Source of the DNA: Luzula sylvatica
Taxonomy: Eukaryota > Streptophyta > Magnoliopsida > Poales > Juncaceae
Direction: 5' to 3'
Assembly (NCBI GenBank): GCA_946800325.1
Contig: OX326956.1
Coordinates: forward strand, 46,019,552 to 46,083,551
DNA length: 64,000 nucleotides
The notes under the pieces: generated by a model
What the model was told of the DNA's origin: nothing
What the model saw: only the letters and a program-made list of their open reading frames with translations
The model's database searches: none
Made by a program: the position numbers and the translations under genes
Shown here: piece after piece, positions 1-12,964 of the stretch
Layout: each line of letters opens with the position of its first letter
Numbering within the stretch: position 1 is the first letter of the stretch

Positions 1-373
1 CCAGTATTCTGTCCATGCGAAATTGGTAAATTTCTCTGACAGAAAATCAACCAACACGAAAGTAGTAGATAATCTTATTATCTACACGACCCAATTTGGC
101 CTGGTCCAATTGGAGTTCGTATGCAAAAGTTATGACTGTTTTACTAACTGTATGTCATACTGTTGCACCCTTTTGATATTTCATAGAAACGACACTGATA
201 CTTCGTTCATATGAAATATATTTCTATATGAAGGTTGTAGATAATCTTATTATCTATCTAACCCAATTTGAACCATTCAAATTGGATTTTCCTACTGAAA
301 GATATGACCACGAATGTACGCCTACATTCGTTTATCCTTGTGTACACTTTTACGGTACTGTATTTCCTTTACA
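1..373 (-). repeat. E0 left (3') LTR, partial, runs off window start
   Basis: The sequence matches the terminal part of the LTR family seen complete at 7724-8743 and 15142-16160: the same order of short blocks, the imperfect hairpin around the ACGAATGTA/TACATTCGT arms, and a degenerate terminal TATTTCCTTT. It is the U3 end of the 3' LTR of a minus-strand Copia element whose other LTR lies at 6604-7533. The polypurine tract seen in sister elements (CTCCCACTC on the plus strand) is missing, so the LTR/internal junction has been deleted. Confidence 0.75.
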
Positions 374-2886
374 TATAATTGAATGCATATTAATTTAAGT
401 AAACAAAATTTATAAAAGGGATGCATTCATATGGACTAAGTATTTGGGTGATACAACGTTTACCTATGGGTATCTCCATACCCACAACCTGCGAGGACTA
501 TCATATTAGATAACTACACTCTACTCTCTTCTTCCTCCACAAGGTATCTCCATACCCATAGTCATCGCATGTCAGTCACGAGCGACTAGAGAGAGCAGTT
601 TTGTAAACGGGTCCGCACGTTCCCGCTAGTGTTAATCATCATCAGGATTGGAACATTTCCAATACCTACGATCACATCTTTTCATAAAATTTCATGGATC
701 AAATGAAATTTTCTGAGTATTGGCTAGAAGTGGTTGTGACCTCGGCATTTTTGGCTTGTACTATTGCGTTTCACGCCATAAACAACCATAAATCTGATAA
801 CTCGTGACTACTAGAGTTTGGTCATGTATCCTTGATCCATCCCACTTCCTTTTGCGATTAATAACCACAATATACTCGCCTCCGTAAATAGAATCATAAA
901 CTATTGGTCTTGTGGAACCTTTCCACATAACCGTGTTTTCATTTAAGCAAAACATGTACACACTTTGTGATCGAAAGTCGTGCTACATATTTGGACGTGC
1001 TTAATCTTTGGAAACTGTTGTTGTTATAACTCTTTATAACCAACACGTCCTCCACACCATTATAGATAAAAAATCCTGAATTCTTTCACAAAGTATTCAA
1101 GGATAAACTTCACCTCTATCAATACAAATCCCGATGGGTTTAAATATACATAACCGTTATGTATATAAATATATAACCATTATACATTCACAAGAGTTAG
1201 TGTCATGTAATCGAATTACATTCAAACCCATGTGATTACCATGAATTTTATTGACGGTGAACTAGACGTTTTATTTGTATGACAGATAGCCACATACATA
1301 TCATGACAGATATAATAAATCCTAACATCAAATGTAAGGCATCATTTTATTACTTTTCGAGCTGCTTGATGTCTCACATCGAGCCGTTGAAAAATTTCTG
1401 TCATTCGACATTTCGATTTAACTCCGCCAAGGAGTAATATGTTGAAAACCATTTTCAACAATATGTCGATATATGTGCTATAACATAGAACGAGGAACTT
1501 CTTAGATCTATCCTATAGATCTTCACGCTTATTTCATAAGCAGTCTCGCCTAAATCCTTTGTCGTTACAAGAAATATAACGTGGCTCCCACTAACCTTCA
1601 TGTGTACACAAAGTTTCCATTCGTTCCGACAATGTTATAATTGTTTATAACTTCGTCAAAACGAATATTCCAATTCCGAGAAGCATTCTTTAATCCATCA
1701 TATGGATCGTTAAAGCATGCATATCCTATTCCGATTCTTATGAATCGACAAAACCGTAAGGTTGTGTCAAGTACACGTCCTTTAATAACATTTCTGTTAA
1801 GAAATTCGGTTTCGACATCCATCTTGCCACATCATATAGTCATAATATGCGATTATGGCAAGCAGAATTTCGAGAATGGGAAAGCATGGCAACATGCGAA
1901 AACGTTTTTTCATAGTCCGACTATGAATTGCATGAAACTCTTCGCAAAAAGCCTCGCTTTACATATATGCGTATTCCTATCCATGTAGGTTCTTCATCTT
2001 GAAAAACCCACTCACATTTCACGGGTCTAACCCAGAAAGTTATGAAATCAAGTTCTGAACTTGATAATTTACATGGATCGAATCTCAGATTTCATGACAC
2101 CATGTCATGTGGAATCAACTTTTCATAGCATCCTTGTAGGATATCGAATCATCAAATGATTTCGATCTATCATCATTAGCCACGATAAATCCGTATTTAC
2201 CGGCTTATGATATAGCCTTCTTGATCTACGAAAAATTCCTTTGTGTGTTCGACTTGCATTCATCAACTCTTGATGATGCCATGTCAACTTTCATTGGTAC
2301 AATGTTCATTTTCAAATCTCGAACTCTTTCGAGATTTATCCTACTCCCATTAGCCCGCATAGAGATAAATGGGACCAAGTTCCAAACTTGTGCGTATCTA
2401 GTCCTCCTCCAAGAAGGCATCTCTTCGAGCCACGAAAATCTCATTTTCGTCGGGACGTTAGAACTGATACCCTTTAGTTTCCTTAAGGATAAACGAACAA
2501 TTTTCAGATTTGGGATTGAGTTTAATCAAAACAAATTTCGAAATACACTCACATCCTCAAATCTGTACAAGTGACAACTTCGGAACCATTCCGATCCATA
2601 TCTCAGATGGCGTCTTTTGTACTGATTAGAAGGTTTATGGTCCATATCTTATATGCAACCATTCATTAGTGCCGCTGTCTCAAGTGCGTATCCCCAAAAC
2701 ATTTTTGGGAGATCCGTTTGACTTATCATTTATCGAACCATGTGCAACATGCGTTCAATTCCTATTTTCGGACACATCTCAATGTTCCGAATAAAGGTAA
2801 TCGTGAAACGATTCCACAATCATAAATGATCATCAATATTCATAACTCAAATATCGCCTCTTCGATCCTATCGAAAGGTTTAGCTC
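374..2886 (-). pseudogene. E0 Copia pol remnants (integrase tail, RT, RNase H)
   Basis: On the minus strand, translated fragments resemble the intact pol of the related element at 9905-12964. An RNase H piece (761-961) has FCLNENTVMW, corresponding to FCLNGGAVVW in the related copy. An RT piece (1598-1822) has SRNWNIRFDEVI. An integrase-RT linker piece (2226-2444) has IVPMKVDMASSRVDE. Frames are broken by many indels and stops, so no protein is made. A tandem duplication of about 40 bp lies just before the solo LTR. This is the oldest-looking Copia copy in the window. Confidence 0.75.
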
Positions 2887-2891
2887 AAATA

Positions 2892-3900
2892 TGATGGGAA
2901 TTCACCCGTCTCCGGGCCCGCGTAGCGGATATGTAGGCCCGGTCCGGTTCCCTAAATCCAAGATCACGCCATGACTTCGAAGGGTACGATGCAATTAAGA
3001 AGATTAGATTCATACCAGTGCAAAATTGATTGCACACGAAGGGTTGATTGCTATTCTTCTTTTCGTGTCACGTTGGTGACAATCCGCGCGTTCCACACCA
3101 CGCGTCTTTCACCGTTCGTTTGACGTTGCCGATTCACTCGATTTCGTCTCTGACAGAAACTACTCGTCCGAATCGATCACAACCGAAAGAGCCCCAATCG
3201 TTGCTCCTCTACGTGTATCCACCTTGACTCGTAAGACGTCGGTCACGGGTGCAACTGCCTAGACGATGCACCGGCGAACTTGCTCAATTGTTTGATTCTC
3301 TATACCGGAAAACACCTTTTCACGGTTTCTCTCTTTTACACCCTTTCACTCTCTAGAAATTTGTCTCACAATTTTCTGGAATATTCTGAATGAATTGGAC
3401 TGAATGAATCACATCTGATGAGAGAGAAATTTCCTATTTATATCTCATAGGATTAGGATTGGCCAAAAGACGTGTATATCCAATATACACTCTTTCACAC
3501 AGAAAGTTGCATGAATCTGTCCATTATTCTGTCCATACTAAATTGGTAAATTCTTCTCATAGAAAATCACTCAACACGAAAGTTGTAGATAATGTTATTA
3601 TCTACACGACCCAAGTTGGCCCGGCCCAATTGGAGTTCGTATGCAAAAGTTATGACTGTTTTACTAACTGTATGTCATACTGTTGCACCCTTTCGGTATT
3701 TCATTGAAACGACACTGATACTTCGTTCATATGAATATATTTCTATATGAAGGTTGTAGATAATCTTATTATCTATCTAACCCAATTTGAACCATTCAAA
3801 TTGGATTTTCCTACCGAAAGATATGACCACGAATGTACGCTTACATTCGTTTATCCTTGTGTACACTTTTACGGTTGATCCTGAAACTGTATTTCCTTCA
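2892..3900 (-). repeat. Solo LTR nested in E0, TSD AAATA
   Basis: A 1009-bp LTR begins TGATGGGAATTC and ends ATTTCCTTCA. It is flanked by identical 5-bp duplications AAATA at 2887-2891 and 3901-3905. No internal region is present, so it is a solo LTR left by LTR-LTR recombination. The GC-rich start (CCGGGCCCGCG) and the U3 hairpin match the E1/E2 LTR families. In the family's sense orientation it reads on the minus strand. Confidence 0.85.
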
Positions 3901-3905
3901 AAATA

Positions 3906-5800
3906 CTCGCCTTCTCGATCCTATCGAAAAGCTTTGATTTTCTTGCTTAGTTGATTTCGTATTTCGTTTTTGAGACTCTTTGAACCTTTCAAAAATCTCC
4001 GTTTTGGCACGCATTAAATTGATATTTCCATATCTACTTTAACCGTCCATAAACATAACAAAATACTGATAGCCTCCTCTTGCCTCAGAACTTATCGGAT
4101 CATCTACATGTGAATGTAAGTTCCAATAATTCGTTGGATCTTTCTCCACCCTTTGGAGAATGATGCCCTTTGTCGTCTTGCCTAATAAATAAATATCGCA
4201 TTAATCAATCGAATCTAATTCGAATGATTCTAGCAATCCATCATATGAAATCTAGATACGTGAATCTCGTTTATATGGCCAAGACGGCAATGCCAAAAGA
4301 AACAATCAACCTCTTGGTTTAATCCTCCTCGGATTTCACCATTCTTTGAGTCACTAGTTTGGACAACTCCTTGTCCGAACTTTCCGTTTTGGAAAACATT
4401 TTCCCAAAATACCCTTAGACATACATTTCTTTCGATCCCGCTTTTGAATTACAAGGACATCCACGCATCTATATGCATTGGATTCCTCGAATATTCCGAG
4501 CATTTCCAATTCAAATTTAAATCGCATCTCATGCAATTTCGGGATCGACTTATCTATCGAATGCATATGATATTCGGTCACGAAGATCAAATCTCGTACC
4601 ATCAACACACGAGTGTTCATCCAAGAGCCATAATGCATCTCAAAATTTAACCTACTCTTTGAGCCGCATTGAATTATTCAACGCGCTGTAGCTCTTGAAA
4701 CTATTTCATAAGCGTTTTGTTTTACTTTCATATACACCCGAATTCTCAAAACAATTTTGAGAAATATGCGTCTATACATGCCACCACAAGGCACGTAATA
4801 TCGTTCGATTCCTTCTTAAAGTTTATCGAACCCGGCTTGCTCTAAAGCCATAGCCTTGAGCCCCGAATCTACCATTTCCGTGTCCAACACATTCCTTTAA
4901 GTCTAAGAACTATTCTTTGACTATCAAGGTTAATAATGGTAATTCCGGCCCAAAAGCCATCTATCATATCGATCTCATCAATATATTTGGTGTTGCTTGA
5001 AAACATAATTCTAAACGGATGATGAAGATTAACTCCTAACCGTGCGTACTTAATCTATATGCTTATATGATGAATATATGATAGTGTTATTTTATCGAAT
5101 CGATAATCCTCATACCGAAACGGGACTCCAAGTCCATAACACCCAAGACCCATATATCACGATCCTCCCACAAGTTGCTTTGGCAGACAGATGGGATCTC
5201 GCTATTTAGGTAGGATTATATCCAATCGCATCCAATGCGACTCTCGAACCTTTATAGGATTTCGGTGATGGATCGTATCATATACAATTCCAGTTCCGTG
5301 TGTGCATCCTATCTATGCCCCGAACTTCCAATCAAGTCGGCTTTGGCCTCAACCCTTACTGGCTTGAACGGTTAAGTCACAACCATACTCAGCGTATCGT
5401 TCAAATAAACTACTAATAAGTCGGCTTTGGCCCTAACCCTTATCAATCCCTATTTGACGCTTCCCACCCCGTCGATGACTACAATAACCCATGTCGGCTT
5501 TGGCCTTAACCCATGTGAGACGTAGTACCGATCATAGTGGTTGTGAATATGGAAGGCATTTCCATGACTTAAATATTATGAGGGATCATGACATTCATGT
5601 TTAATTTCGTGACATAATCATATTATATCACTATCACAAGATTTTCAAAATGCATATGATTTATTTAGGGAGACTAATTATTCTAAATAATTAATTATCT
5701 AATATGCTAGAATGATTGATGCCGATCATATTGATATAAAGAACTCAAAATTCCGAGTTGTGTAGCCAAAGTTATCACGAAAACAAAATCAGCAAATATA
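3906..5800 (-). pseudogene. E0 Copia integrase/gag remnants and leader
   Basis: This continues E0 after the solo LTR. The minus strand holds decayed integrase and pre-integrase sequence, then a gag fragment (4354-4638) with YHMHSIDKSIPKLHEM, which corresponds to YHMHSTDKSIPELHGM in the intact relative. Upstream in element sense (about 5020-5800) is the untranslated leader. It carries repeated GGCTTTGGCC motifs at 5339, 5423 and 5497, and a weaker one at 5176. All frames are broken. Confidence 0.7.
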
Positions 5801-5804
5801 AACT

Positions 5805-6342
5805 AGTCCGTTGCAACGCACCATGGTCCGTTACAACGGAAACCCTGTTTCCATCACTCCGTTACAACGGAACTCTAGTCCGTTACAATGCTATTTATTC
5901 CGGAGTTTGGCCAAAATTGCCAGAAACATGTCCGTTATAACGCAACCTAGGTCCGTTACAATGCTATTTTCTGCAAACCATTGTCCAAATTTCCAGGAAC
6001 CAGTCCGTTACAACGCAAGCTATAGTCCGTTATCACGGACCTAACTGCGAAGGCTTCCGTTACAACGGACCATGTCCGTTACAACGGACCCCAAAAGACA
6101 CCATAGGCATCCCCGCATCCTCGTATCATATACAAGGTCCGTTATAACGGAACCCATGTCCGTTACAACGGACTTTGCGTTTATTCACAGTCCACGTCAC
6201 ATCCCCGCATCTAATGCAGGGTCCGTTATAACGGAACTCCAAGTCCGTTATAACGGACTAAGTGATTCCTGCAGATTATTCCCAATTCCTGTATCCAATA
6301 CAGTGTCCGTTGTAACGGACCAACTTGTCCGTTACAACGGAC
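5805..6342. repeat. Palindrome array in E0 leader (CGT-TAYA-ACG class)
   Basis: About sixteen copies of a 16-bp palindrome, consensus GTCCGTTAYAACGGAC, occur as eight pairs. The last three pairs start at 6137, 6221 and 6305, exactly 84 bp apart, with the two members of each pair 21-22 bp apart. Some arms carry ACGCA instead of ACGGA. Open frames reading through the array encode only repeat-derived peptides and are not genes. The array lies between the primer-binding region and gag. Confidence 0.9.
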
Positions 6343-6603
6343 TATGCGAATTTTCTGCTGTTTCGTTTGTTTTCGCTCGTTTCCAAAACGATCAATCATG
6401 AAACCTTTTCACGATAATTCCTAGATACTCTCAATCAACTTTTGATCGATCTCTAGCGAATTCCACTTGTGATTTTAACGGAATTTGACTTTCTCTATAT
6501 GTAACATCATGCAAACGGGTACGAACTTTGATAACCCGTGCGTATATCGAATATACGACTATGATTCGACCCTCAAATCTCAGCGATCGCTCTTATATCA
6601 CTA

Positions 6604-7533
6604 TTGGGAATTATCCCGACCCCGGGCCCGCGCAGCGGATATGAAGGCCCGGTCCGGTTCCCATAATCCAAGATCACGCTTCGATATCGAGGGTACGATG
6701 CAAAGTAGGATAGACGATTACCAGCGTGAAATTGATCACGCACGACGGGTTGATCGCTCTCATCCTTCTCTTCTTTCGGTGTCTCGTTGGTGACTAGCAT
6801 GTACGTCCCATACCACACGTCTCCCACCGTTTCGACATGCCTCGGGTTGTCTTCGTGCGTTCCATGCCCGCATGCTTCCACAGCCCGTTACTCGATTACT
6901 TCTCCGGTTTGATCACAACGAAGAGCCACATATGTCGCTCCTCTACCCGTATCCACCGTGAGTCGTAGCACCTCGGTCACGGATGCACCTACCTAGACGA
7001 TGCACCGGCGAACTTGCGTGATTGCGTTTCGATTCTCTAGACGGAGAAAACTCTTTTCTCCTGTTTTCAAACAGAAAACCGGAGAAGTTGTAGATAATCT
7101 GCATACACTTTAAGTAATCTGCATACACCCTTTCAGTAATCTGTCCGAACGAAAATCGTAAATTCCTCTGACAGAAAATCAACTAACACGAAAGTTGTAG
7201 ATAATCTTATTATAGTTCCAACCCAATTTGGCCCAGCCCAATTGGAGTTCGGACCCGCAAGTTACGTCCGTTTTACTGACTGTATGTCAAACTGTCGCAC
7301 CCTTTCGGTATTCCATTAGAACGACACTGATACTTCGCTCAAATGAAATATATTACAACATGAAAGTTGTATATAATCTCATTATCTAACGAACTCAATT
7401 TGAACCATTCAAATCGGAGTTTCCTACTGAAAGTTATACCAGTTTTACTAATCTGTTTCGTATGCCCACGAACGCGTACGTTCGTTTGTCCTACGTACCA
7501 TTTTAGCGATGATCCAAAACTGTATTTCCTTCA
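6604..7533 (-). repeat. E0 right (5') LTR, decayed
   Basis: The LTR starts around TTGGGAATTATCCC and ends CTGTATTTCCTTCA. Immediately left, CGCTCTTATATCA is a degraded form of the primer-binding complement (TGCTCTGATACCA in E2), which places this as the 5' LTR of a minus-strand element. The central part is rearranged (about 7030-7100), and the copy is more diverged than the other LTRs. Confidence 0.75.
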
Positions 7534-7718
7534 TTTATGATGTGGTTTCATCATATACATTAATATTATATTTGATCATTTAAGACATTTATTTTGTATA
7601 AATATTTGTAGTCATTTGTAAAAATTAATTTGAACCATTAGATGTAGTCATATGGTTTGATCTCAATCATTCATTTTTTGATAGATCTTAAGATCATATT
7701 TGTGTAGTTATGTATATG
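7534..7718. repeat. Duplicated flank X, left copy
   Basis: This stretch of about 185 bp between E0 and E1 is AT-rich and non-coding. It matches 14949-15136 with only about four differences seen by eye. Both copies are followed by TTATT and the same LTR family. It is host flanking DNA duplicated together with an LTR. Confidence 0.85.
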
Positions 7719-7723
7719 TTATT

Positions 7724-8743
7724 TGTTGGGGAATATCCCCGACCCCGGGCCCGCGCAGCGGAATGAAGGCCTGGTTCGGTTCCCCGATTCCCGAGATCAC
7801 GCCATGACTTCGAGGGTACGATGCAAATAGAAGGACAGATTCATACCGGTGCAAAATTGATTTCACACCAAGGGTTGATCGCTGCCTTCTTTTTCCTGTC
7901 ACGTTGGTGACAATCCGCGCGTCCCACACCACGCGTCTTTCACCGCTCGTTGACTTCGCCAATTCGCTTGCTTTCGTTTCCAACTGAATCTACTCGTCCG
8001 AATCGATCACAACTGAAAGAGCCCCAGATGTTGCTCCTCTACGTGTATCCACCTTGAGTCGTAAGACATCGGTCATGGATGCACATGCCTAGACGATGCA
8101 CCGGTGAACTTGCTCGATCGAATTGATTCTCTATCTCTCGAGAAACTCTTTTCTCGATTTCTCTCTCTTCGCACCTTTTCACTCAATAGAGAAGTGTCTC
8201 TCCATATTTCTGGAATATCTTGAATATTCTGAATGAAATTGCTTAATCTCTGATCAGGATGAGAGAGAAAATATCATATTTAAATCTAATAGGATCAGGA
8301 TTAGCCAAAAGGCATTTATATCCAATATACATCCTTTCACACAGAAAGCTGCATGAACCTGGTCAGTATTCTGTCATTTCGAAATTGGTAAATTTCTCAG
8401 ACAGACAATCAACCAACATGAAAATTGTAGATAATCTTATTATCTACACAACCCAATTTGTCCCAGTCCAATTGGAGTTCGTATGCAAAAGGTATGACTG
8501 TTTTACTAACTGTATGTCATACTGTTGCACCCTTTCAGTATTTCACAGAAACGACACTGATACTTCGTTCATATGAAATATATTTCTTCATGAAGGTTGT
8601 AGATAATCTTAATATCTATCTAACCCAATTTGAACCATTAAAATCGGATTTTCCCACTGAAAGTTATGGCCACGAATGTACTCCTACATTCGTTTATCCT
8701 TGTGTACAATTTTACGGTTGATCCTGAAACTATATTTCCTTCA
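7724..8743 (-). repeat. E1 3' LTR
   Basis: A 1020-bp LTR begins TGTTGGGGAATATCC and ends TATTTCCTTCA. On its right, GTCTCCCACTCAATTT is the complement of a polypurine tract (AATTGAGTGGGAGAC), which identifies it as the 3' LTR of the minus-strand element E1. The preceding five bases are TTATT, the same as the duplication flanking the solo LTR at 15142-16160. A U3 hairpin (ACGAATGTA...TACATTCGT) lies about 50 bp from the LTR end. A TATA-like TATTTAAATC sits near 8278. Confidence 0.9.
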
Positions 8744-9904
8744 GTCTCCCACTCAATTTCAGATCTACCTAAAAGGTACTCATGCATATCCAATACGCAC
8801 GATTTTAGAGAATATAGCTCGCGTATCGAATACCAAGCTATGCACATCGTATGTGCCAATTTTATGATCAAGCCCGACTTAGTACGACTCGATGTGTGAC
8901 CATGTAGGTTCGATTAACGATGGCAGTAGGTTGTTTCCAATGCCTACAAGCTCATGAGCGGGATCTAGTCACTCCATCATAGCTACCCATGTTAAACGAA
9001 TAATGATTGTGATCATTGTGCCTATCTCGAATAGCGGTTACTAATTCTCTTGTTTGCGATATCCGTTAATCAAAAGGCATGGCGATAGTCATCCTTATAA
9101 TTTGATTAACAACACTTATTCCCCGATTCCGAGTTGAGTTAACAAATTTCAATCGATATTAACCGTTAATATCATTGTCTGCGGCCGTAGATTTCGTTAA
9201 TCGACTCATCGAGCGGCGCCTAAGAGATATCTCTTCCTTTCGGAATAAACAATTCCTATCTTGGAGACTCACATTGAATTCCGTGTTTCGGACAATACCC
9301 AATGATGACCCTTTTAACTCCCTGTTACGGTGAGCGTAAGATGATATCAAAGCATTGTGTTACACACGTAACGCAATCGATGATCCCCTCAAGTTTGAAG
9401 AACCTAATACCCTACTCGTCGCAAGTTCATCCATAATGACTAAACCATGTCATGATCTCGCGGCTTCGGTCATATCCAATATATGTCACCTAGCATATAT
9501 CTACGTTCCCGATTCGACAAACACCTTTGTCCCATGATTAGCAAAACATAATCATCTCCTCGGCTAACGTACTAGTGTACGCGTTCAATCTATTATCAGA
9601 TAATAGAAATGCTTCTCTTTTAAGCAAGCTGATCCGCGACTAGGGATGTTTAGAAATGACACTTTAAGTGTGACGGTTTCGCTGCACATAGTCCTCAACT
9701 ATGTCGACGTCCACACAAGTTCAAATCAGGGTTCATGTTATCATATTACACAACCCCGCACACAGTTTTCATATAAGATAGATGCAAAAATGAAAAAAAT
9801 TTTAAAATTCTGAAATTGCATTACTATAAAATAAGTTTGGGGTGATACAACGTTTACTAATCTATTAGACTAATCTCGTTCTACGAAACTATCGTTTTAG
9901 ATAA
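8744..9904 (-). other. E1 long 3' untranslated region
   Basis: About 1.16 kb between the RNase H stop and the polypurine tract. It has no coding capacity. It is nearly collinear with 23693-24855 in E2 and partly with 63119-63488 in E4, so it is a conserved non-coding part of this Copia family rather than random DNA. Confidence 0.8.
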
Positions 9905-12900
9905 CTAACTACTCTCTTCCTCCTCTAGGTATCTCAAACCTATAGCTTTCGCATGATAATCGTGCTTAGCTTGCGAGAGTGGCTTAGTAAACGGGTCCGC
10001 AACATTCCTGTCAGTATCAATCTTTTCAATGATCACATCCTTTCTTTGCAAAATTTCACGGATCAAGTGAAATTTTCTGAGTATGTGCTTGGAGCGGTGA
10101 TGTGCCCTCGGTTCCTTGGACGGTGCTATTGCGCCCGTATTGTCGCAATACACAACTACAGGTTCCGAGATACTCGGGACTACACCAAGCTCAGACACAA
10201 ACTTCTTGATCCATACCGCCTCCTTTGCAGCTTCGGAAGCCGCAATATACTCCGATTCAGTTGTAGAGTCTGCTATCGTGGGTTGTTTGGAACTATTCCA
10301 TACTACCGCTCCACCATTTAGACAAAACACGTATCCGCTTTGTGATCGAAAGTCATCGACACATGTTTGGAAACTGGCGTCGGTATATCCATTGATGACC
10401 AACCCGGATGTCTTTCCACCATAAATTAGAAATTGATCCTTAGTTCTTCGTAAGTACTTAAGGATGTTCTTAACCGCGATCCAATGCATATCCCCTGAAT
10501 TAGATTGGTAACGCAAAATGACGCTCAATGCATACGACACATCGGGGCGCGTCCAAATCATGGCATACATAATTGATCCAACCGCCGAAGCGTATGGAAC
10601 AATACTCATCGCATTCTTGTCTTCGCTCGATGTCGGACATTGAGATTTAAAATATGATATGCCACTCGACATTGGAAGAAATCCTTTCTTCGAATTTTGC
10701 ATTGAAAACCGTTTCAATACTTTGTCGATGTACGTGCTTTGACTCAAGCCGAGTAACTTCTTGGATCTATCTCTATAAATCCTCACGCCTAATATATAAG
10801 CGGCCTCGCCCAAATCTTTCATAGCGAAACGAGTATTTAAATACTTCTTAACATCCGTAAGCATCGGAATGTCGTTTCCTATGATCAAGATGTCGTCTAC
10901 ATATAGTACAAGAAATACTACACGGCTCCCACTAACCTTCTTGTATACACAAGGTTCTTCTACGTTTTTCACGAAATTATATTCTCGTATAACTTCATGG
11001 AAACGTATGTTCCAACTCCGAGAAGCTTGCTTCAATCCATAAATGGATCGTTGCAACTTGCACACTTTATCCGGACTCTTTGAATCGACAAAACCCTCGG
11101 GCTGGGTCATGTACACATCCTCTTCTAAGTTCCCATTAAGGAATGCGGTTTTGACATCCATTTGCCAAATCTCGTAGTCATAATACGCAGAGATTGCTAG
11201 TAAGATCCGTATGGATTTAAGCATTGCTACGGGTGAAAATGTTTCTTCATAGTCTACACCATGAATTTGTTTGAAATCTTTCGCCACAAGCCGTGCCTTA
11301 TAAGTGTTCACATTCCCATCCATGTCGGTCTTCTTCTTGAAGACCCACTTACATCCCACTGGATTAACCCCGGGAGGTGGATCAACCAAGTTCCAAACTT
11401 GATTATCGTACATGGATTGAATCTCGGATTTCATGGCAGTTTGCCATTTATTGGAATCCTTGCTTTTCATAGCCTCGCGATAAGATGTCGGTTCATCATC
11501 TATGAATTCGACTTCATCATTATTTGCCACGATAAAACCATATCGTACAGGCTCTTGACGAATCCTACCCGATCTACGAATTGTGACTTGTGCACTTGAC
11601 TCCGAATCCTCAACATTTGAGGAAACCGGATCAACGTTCATCGGTCCAACATTCGTTTGTGGGTCTCGAATTTCTTCGAGATCTATTTCAGTCCCATTCA
11701 TTCGCCTAGAGATAAAGTCCTCCTCAAGGAAGATTCCTCTTCGAGCTACGAAAACTTTATTTTCGACGGGATTATAGAAATAATACCCGATTGTTTCCTT
11801 GGGATACCCTACAAATAAACATTTTCCAGACTTGGGATAGAGTTTGTCCGATAATAATTTGCGGACATAGGCTTCACATCCCCAAATCTTAACATAAGAC
11901 AACTTCGGAACTTTTCCGGTCCACATCTCATATGGCGTCTTAGGTACCGATTTAGAAGGTATGCGGTTTAATAAGTAAGCCGCCGTCTCTAGGGCAAATG
12001 CCCAAAATGATTTTGGAAGGGAAGTTTGACTCATCATGGATCGAACCATGTCCAACAAGGTCCGATTCCTCCTCTCAGACACGCCATTCCATTGTGGCGT
12101 TCCTGCCGGAGTCCATTGTGGAACTATTCCACAATCTTTTAGATGATCTTCAAACTCATAGCTCAAATATTCGCCACCTCGATCCGATCGAATGGCTTTA
12201 ATTTTCTTGCCAAGCTGATTTTCAACTTCGTTTTGAAACTCTTTGAACTTTTCAAAGGTCTCCGCTTTAGTACACATCAAATAGATATATCCATATCTAC
12301 TATGATCGTCCGTAAACGTAACAAAGTATCGATAGCCTCCTCTTGCCTCGATGCTCATCGGTCCACAGACATCGGAATGTATGAGTTCCAATAGATCGTT
12401 GGACCGCTCTCCGACCTTGGAGAACGGCGACTTTGTCATCTTGCCAAGCAAACAAGATTCGCAATTCTCAAATGAATCAAATTCAAATGAGTCTAGCATT
12501 CCATCTTTATGGAGTCTAGCAATGTGTTTCTCATTCACGTGACCGAGACGACAATGCCAAAAGAAAGTCCGATTGTCAACTTTAGGTTTAATCCTTTTTG
12601 CATTAATGTTATACATGGACTTATTATTTTCGTGATCGAAATTCAACACATAAACACCATTTTCTAACAGAACATTTCCATAGATAATAGAATCCTTACA
12701 TATCGAAAATTCATTATTCCTAATAACGAATTCATAACCATCATTGGCTAGTTTCGACACACTTATTATGTTCTTACATAATGTTGGTACATAATAACAA
12801 TTATTTAGTACTAATATAAGTCCACTAGGCAAAGTCAAATTAACTACTCCTACGGCAAACGCAGCAACTCTTGCTCCATTCCCGACATGGTAGATCGACT

Positions 12901-12964
12901 TCGCCCTTTTCCAACCTTCGACTATTTTGTAGAACCTGCATATTTCGACAAATATGAGTCCCAC
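9905..12964 (-). pseudogene. E1 Copia pol (protease tail-IN-RT-RNase H)
   Basis: A 1019-residue frame holds most of a Copia polyprotein. In order it has a GAG-pre-integrase zinc site (FFWHCRLGHVNEKHIARLH ... CESCLLGK), an integrase core with the D-D-E residues in HSDVCGP, RSDRGGEY and NGVSERRNR, reverse transcriptase with LYVDDILI, and RNase H with TESEYIAASEAAKEAVW and HHRSKHI. The protease start (WVLDTGCGTHIC) lies in the overlapping gag frame, because one extra base near 12888-12895 shifts the frame at the DLRVGN motif. The enzyme core is otherwise open, so this copy is relatively young but cannot make one continuous polyprotein. Sequence closely matches E2 throughout. Confidence 0.88.

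Noticed and set aside
5811..6401. Open frames across the palindrome array (peptides with repeated RYNG and SVTTD words)
   Set aside because: They are translations of the short repeat itself. The same happens in E2 (29384-29830, 23544-23858) and E5 (39671-40016). No start context, domain or conservation supports a protein.
10116..12542. Plus-strand open frames opposite E1 pol (also 24904-27430 opposite E2)
   Set aside because: They are antisense shadows, repeated in both copies only because the sense strands are similar.
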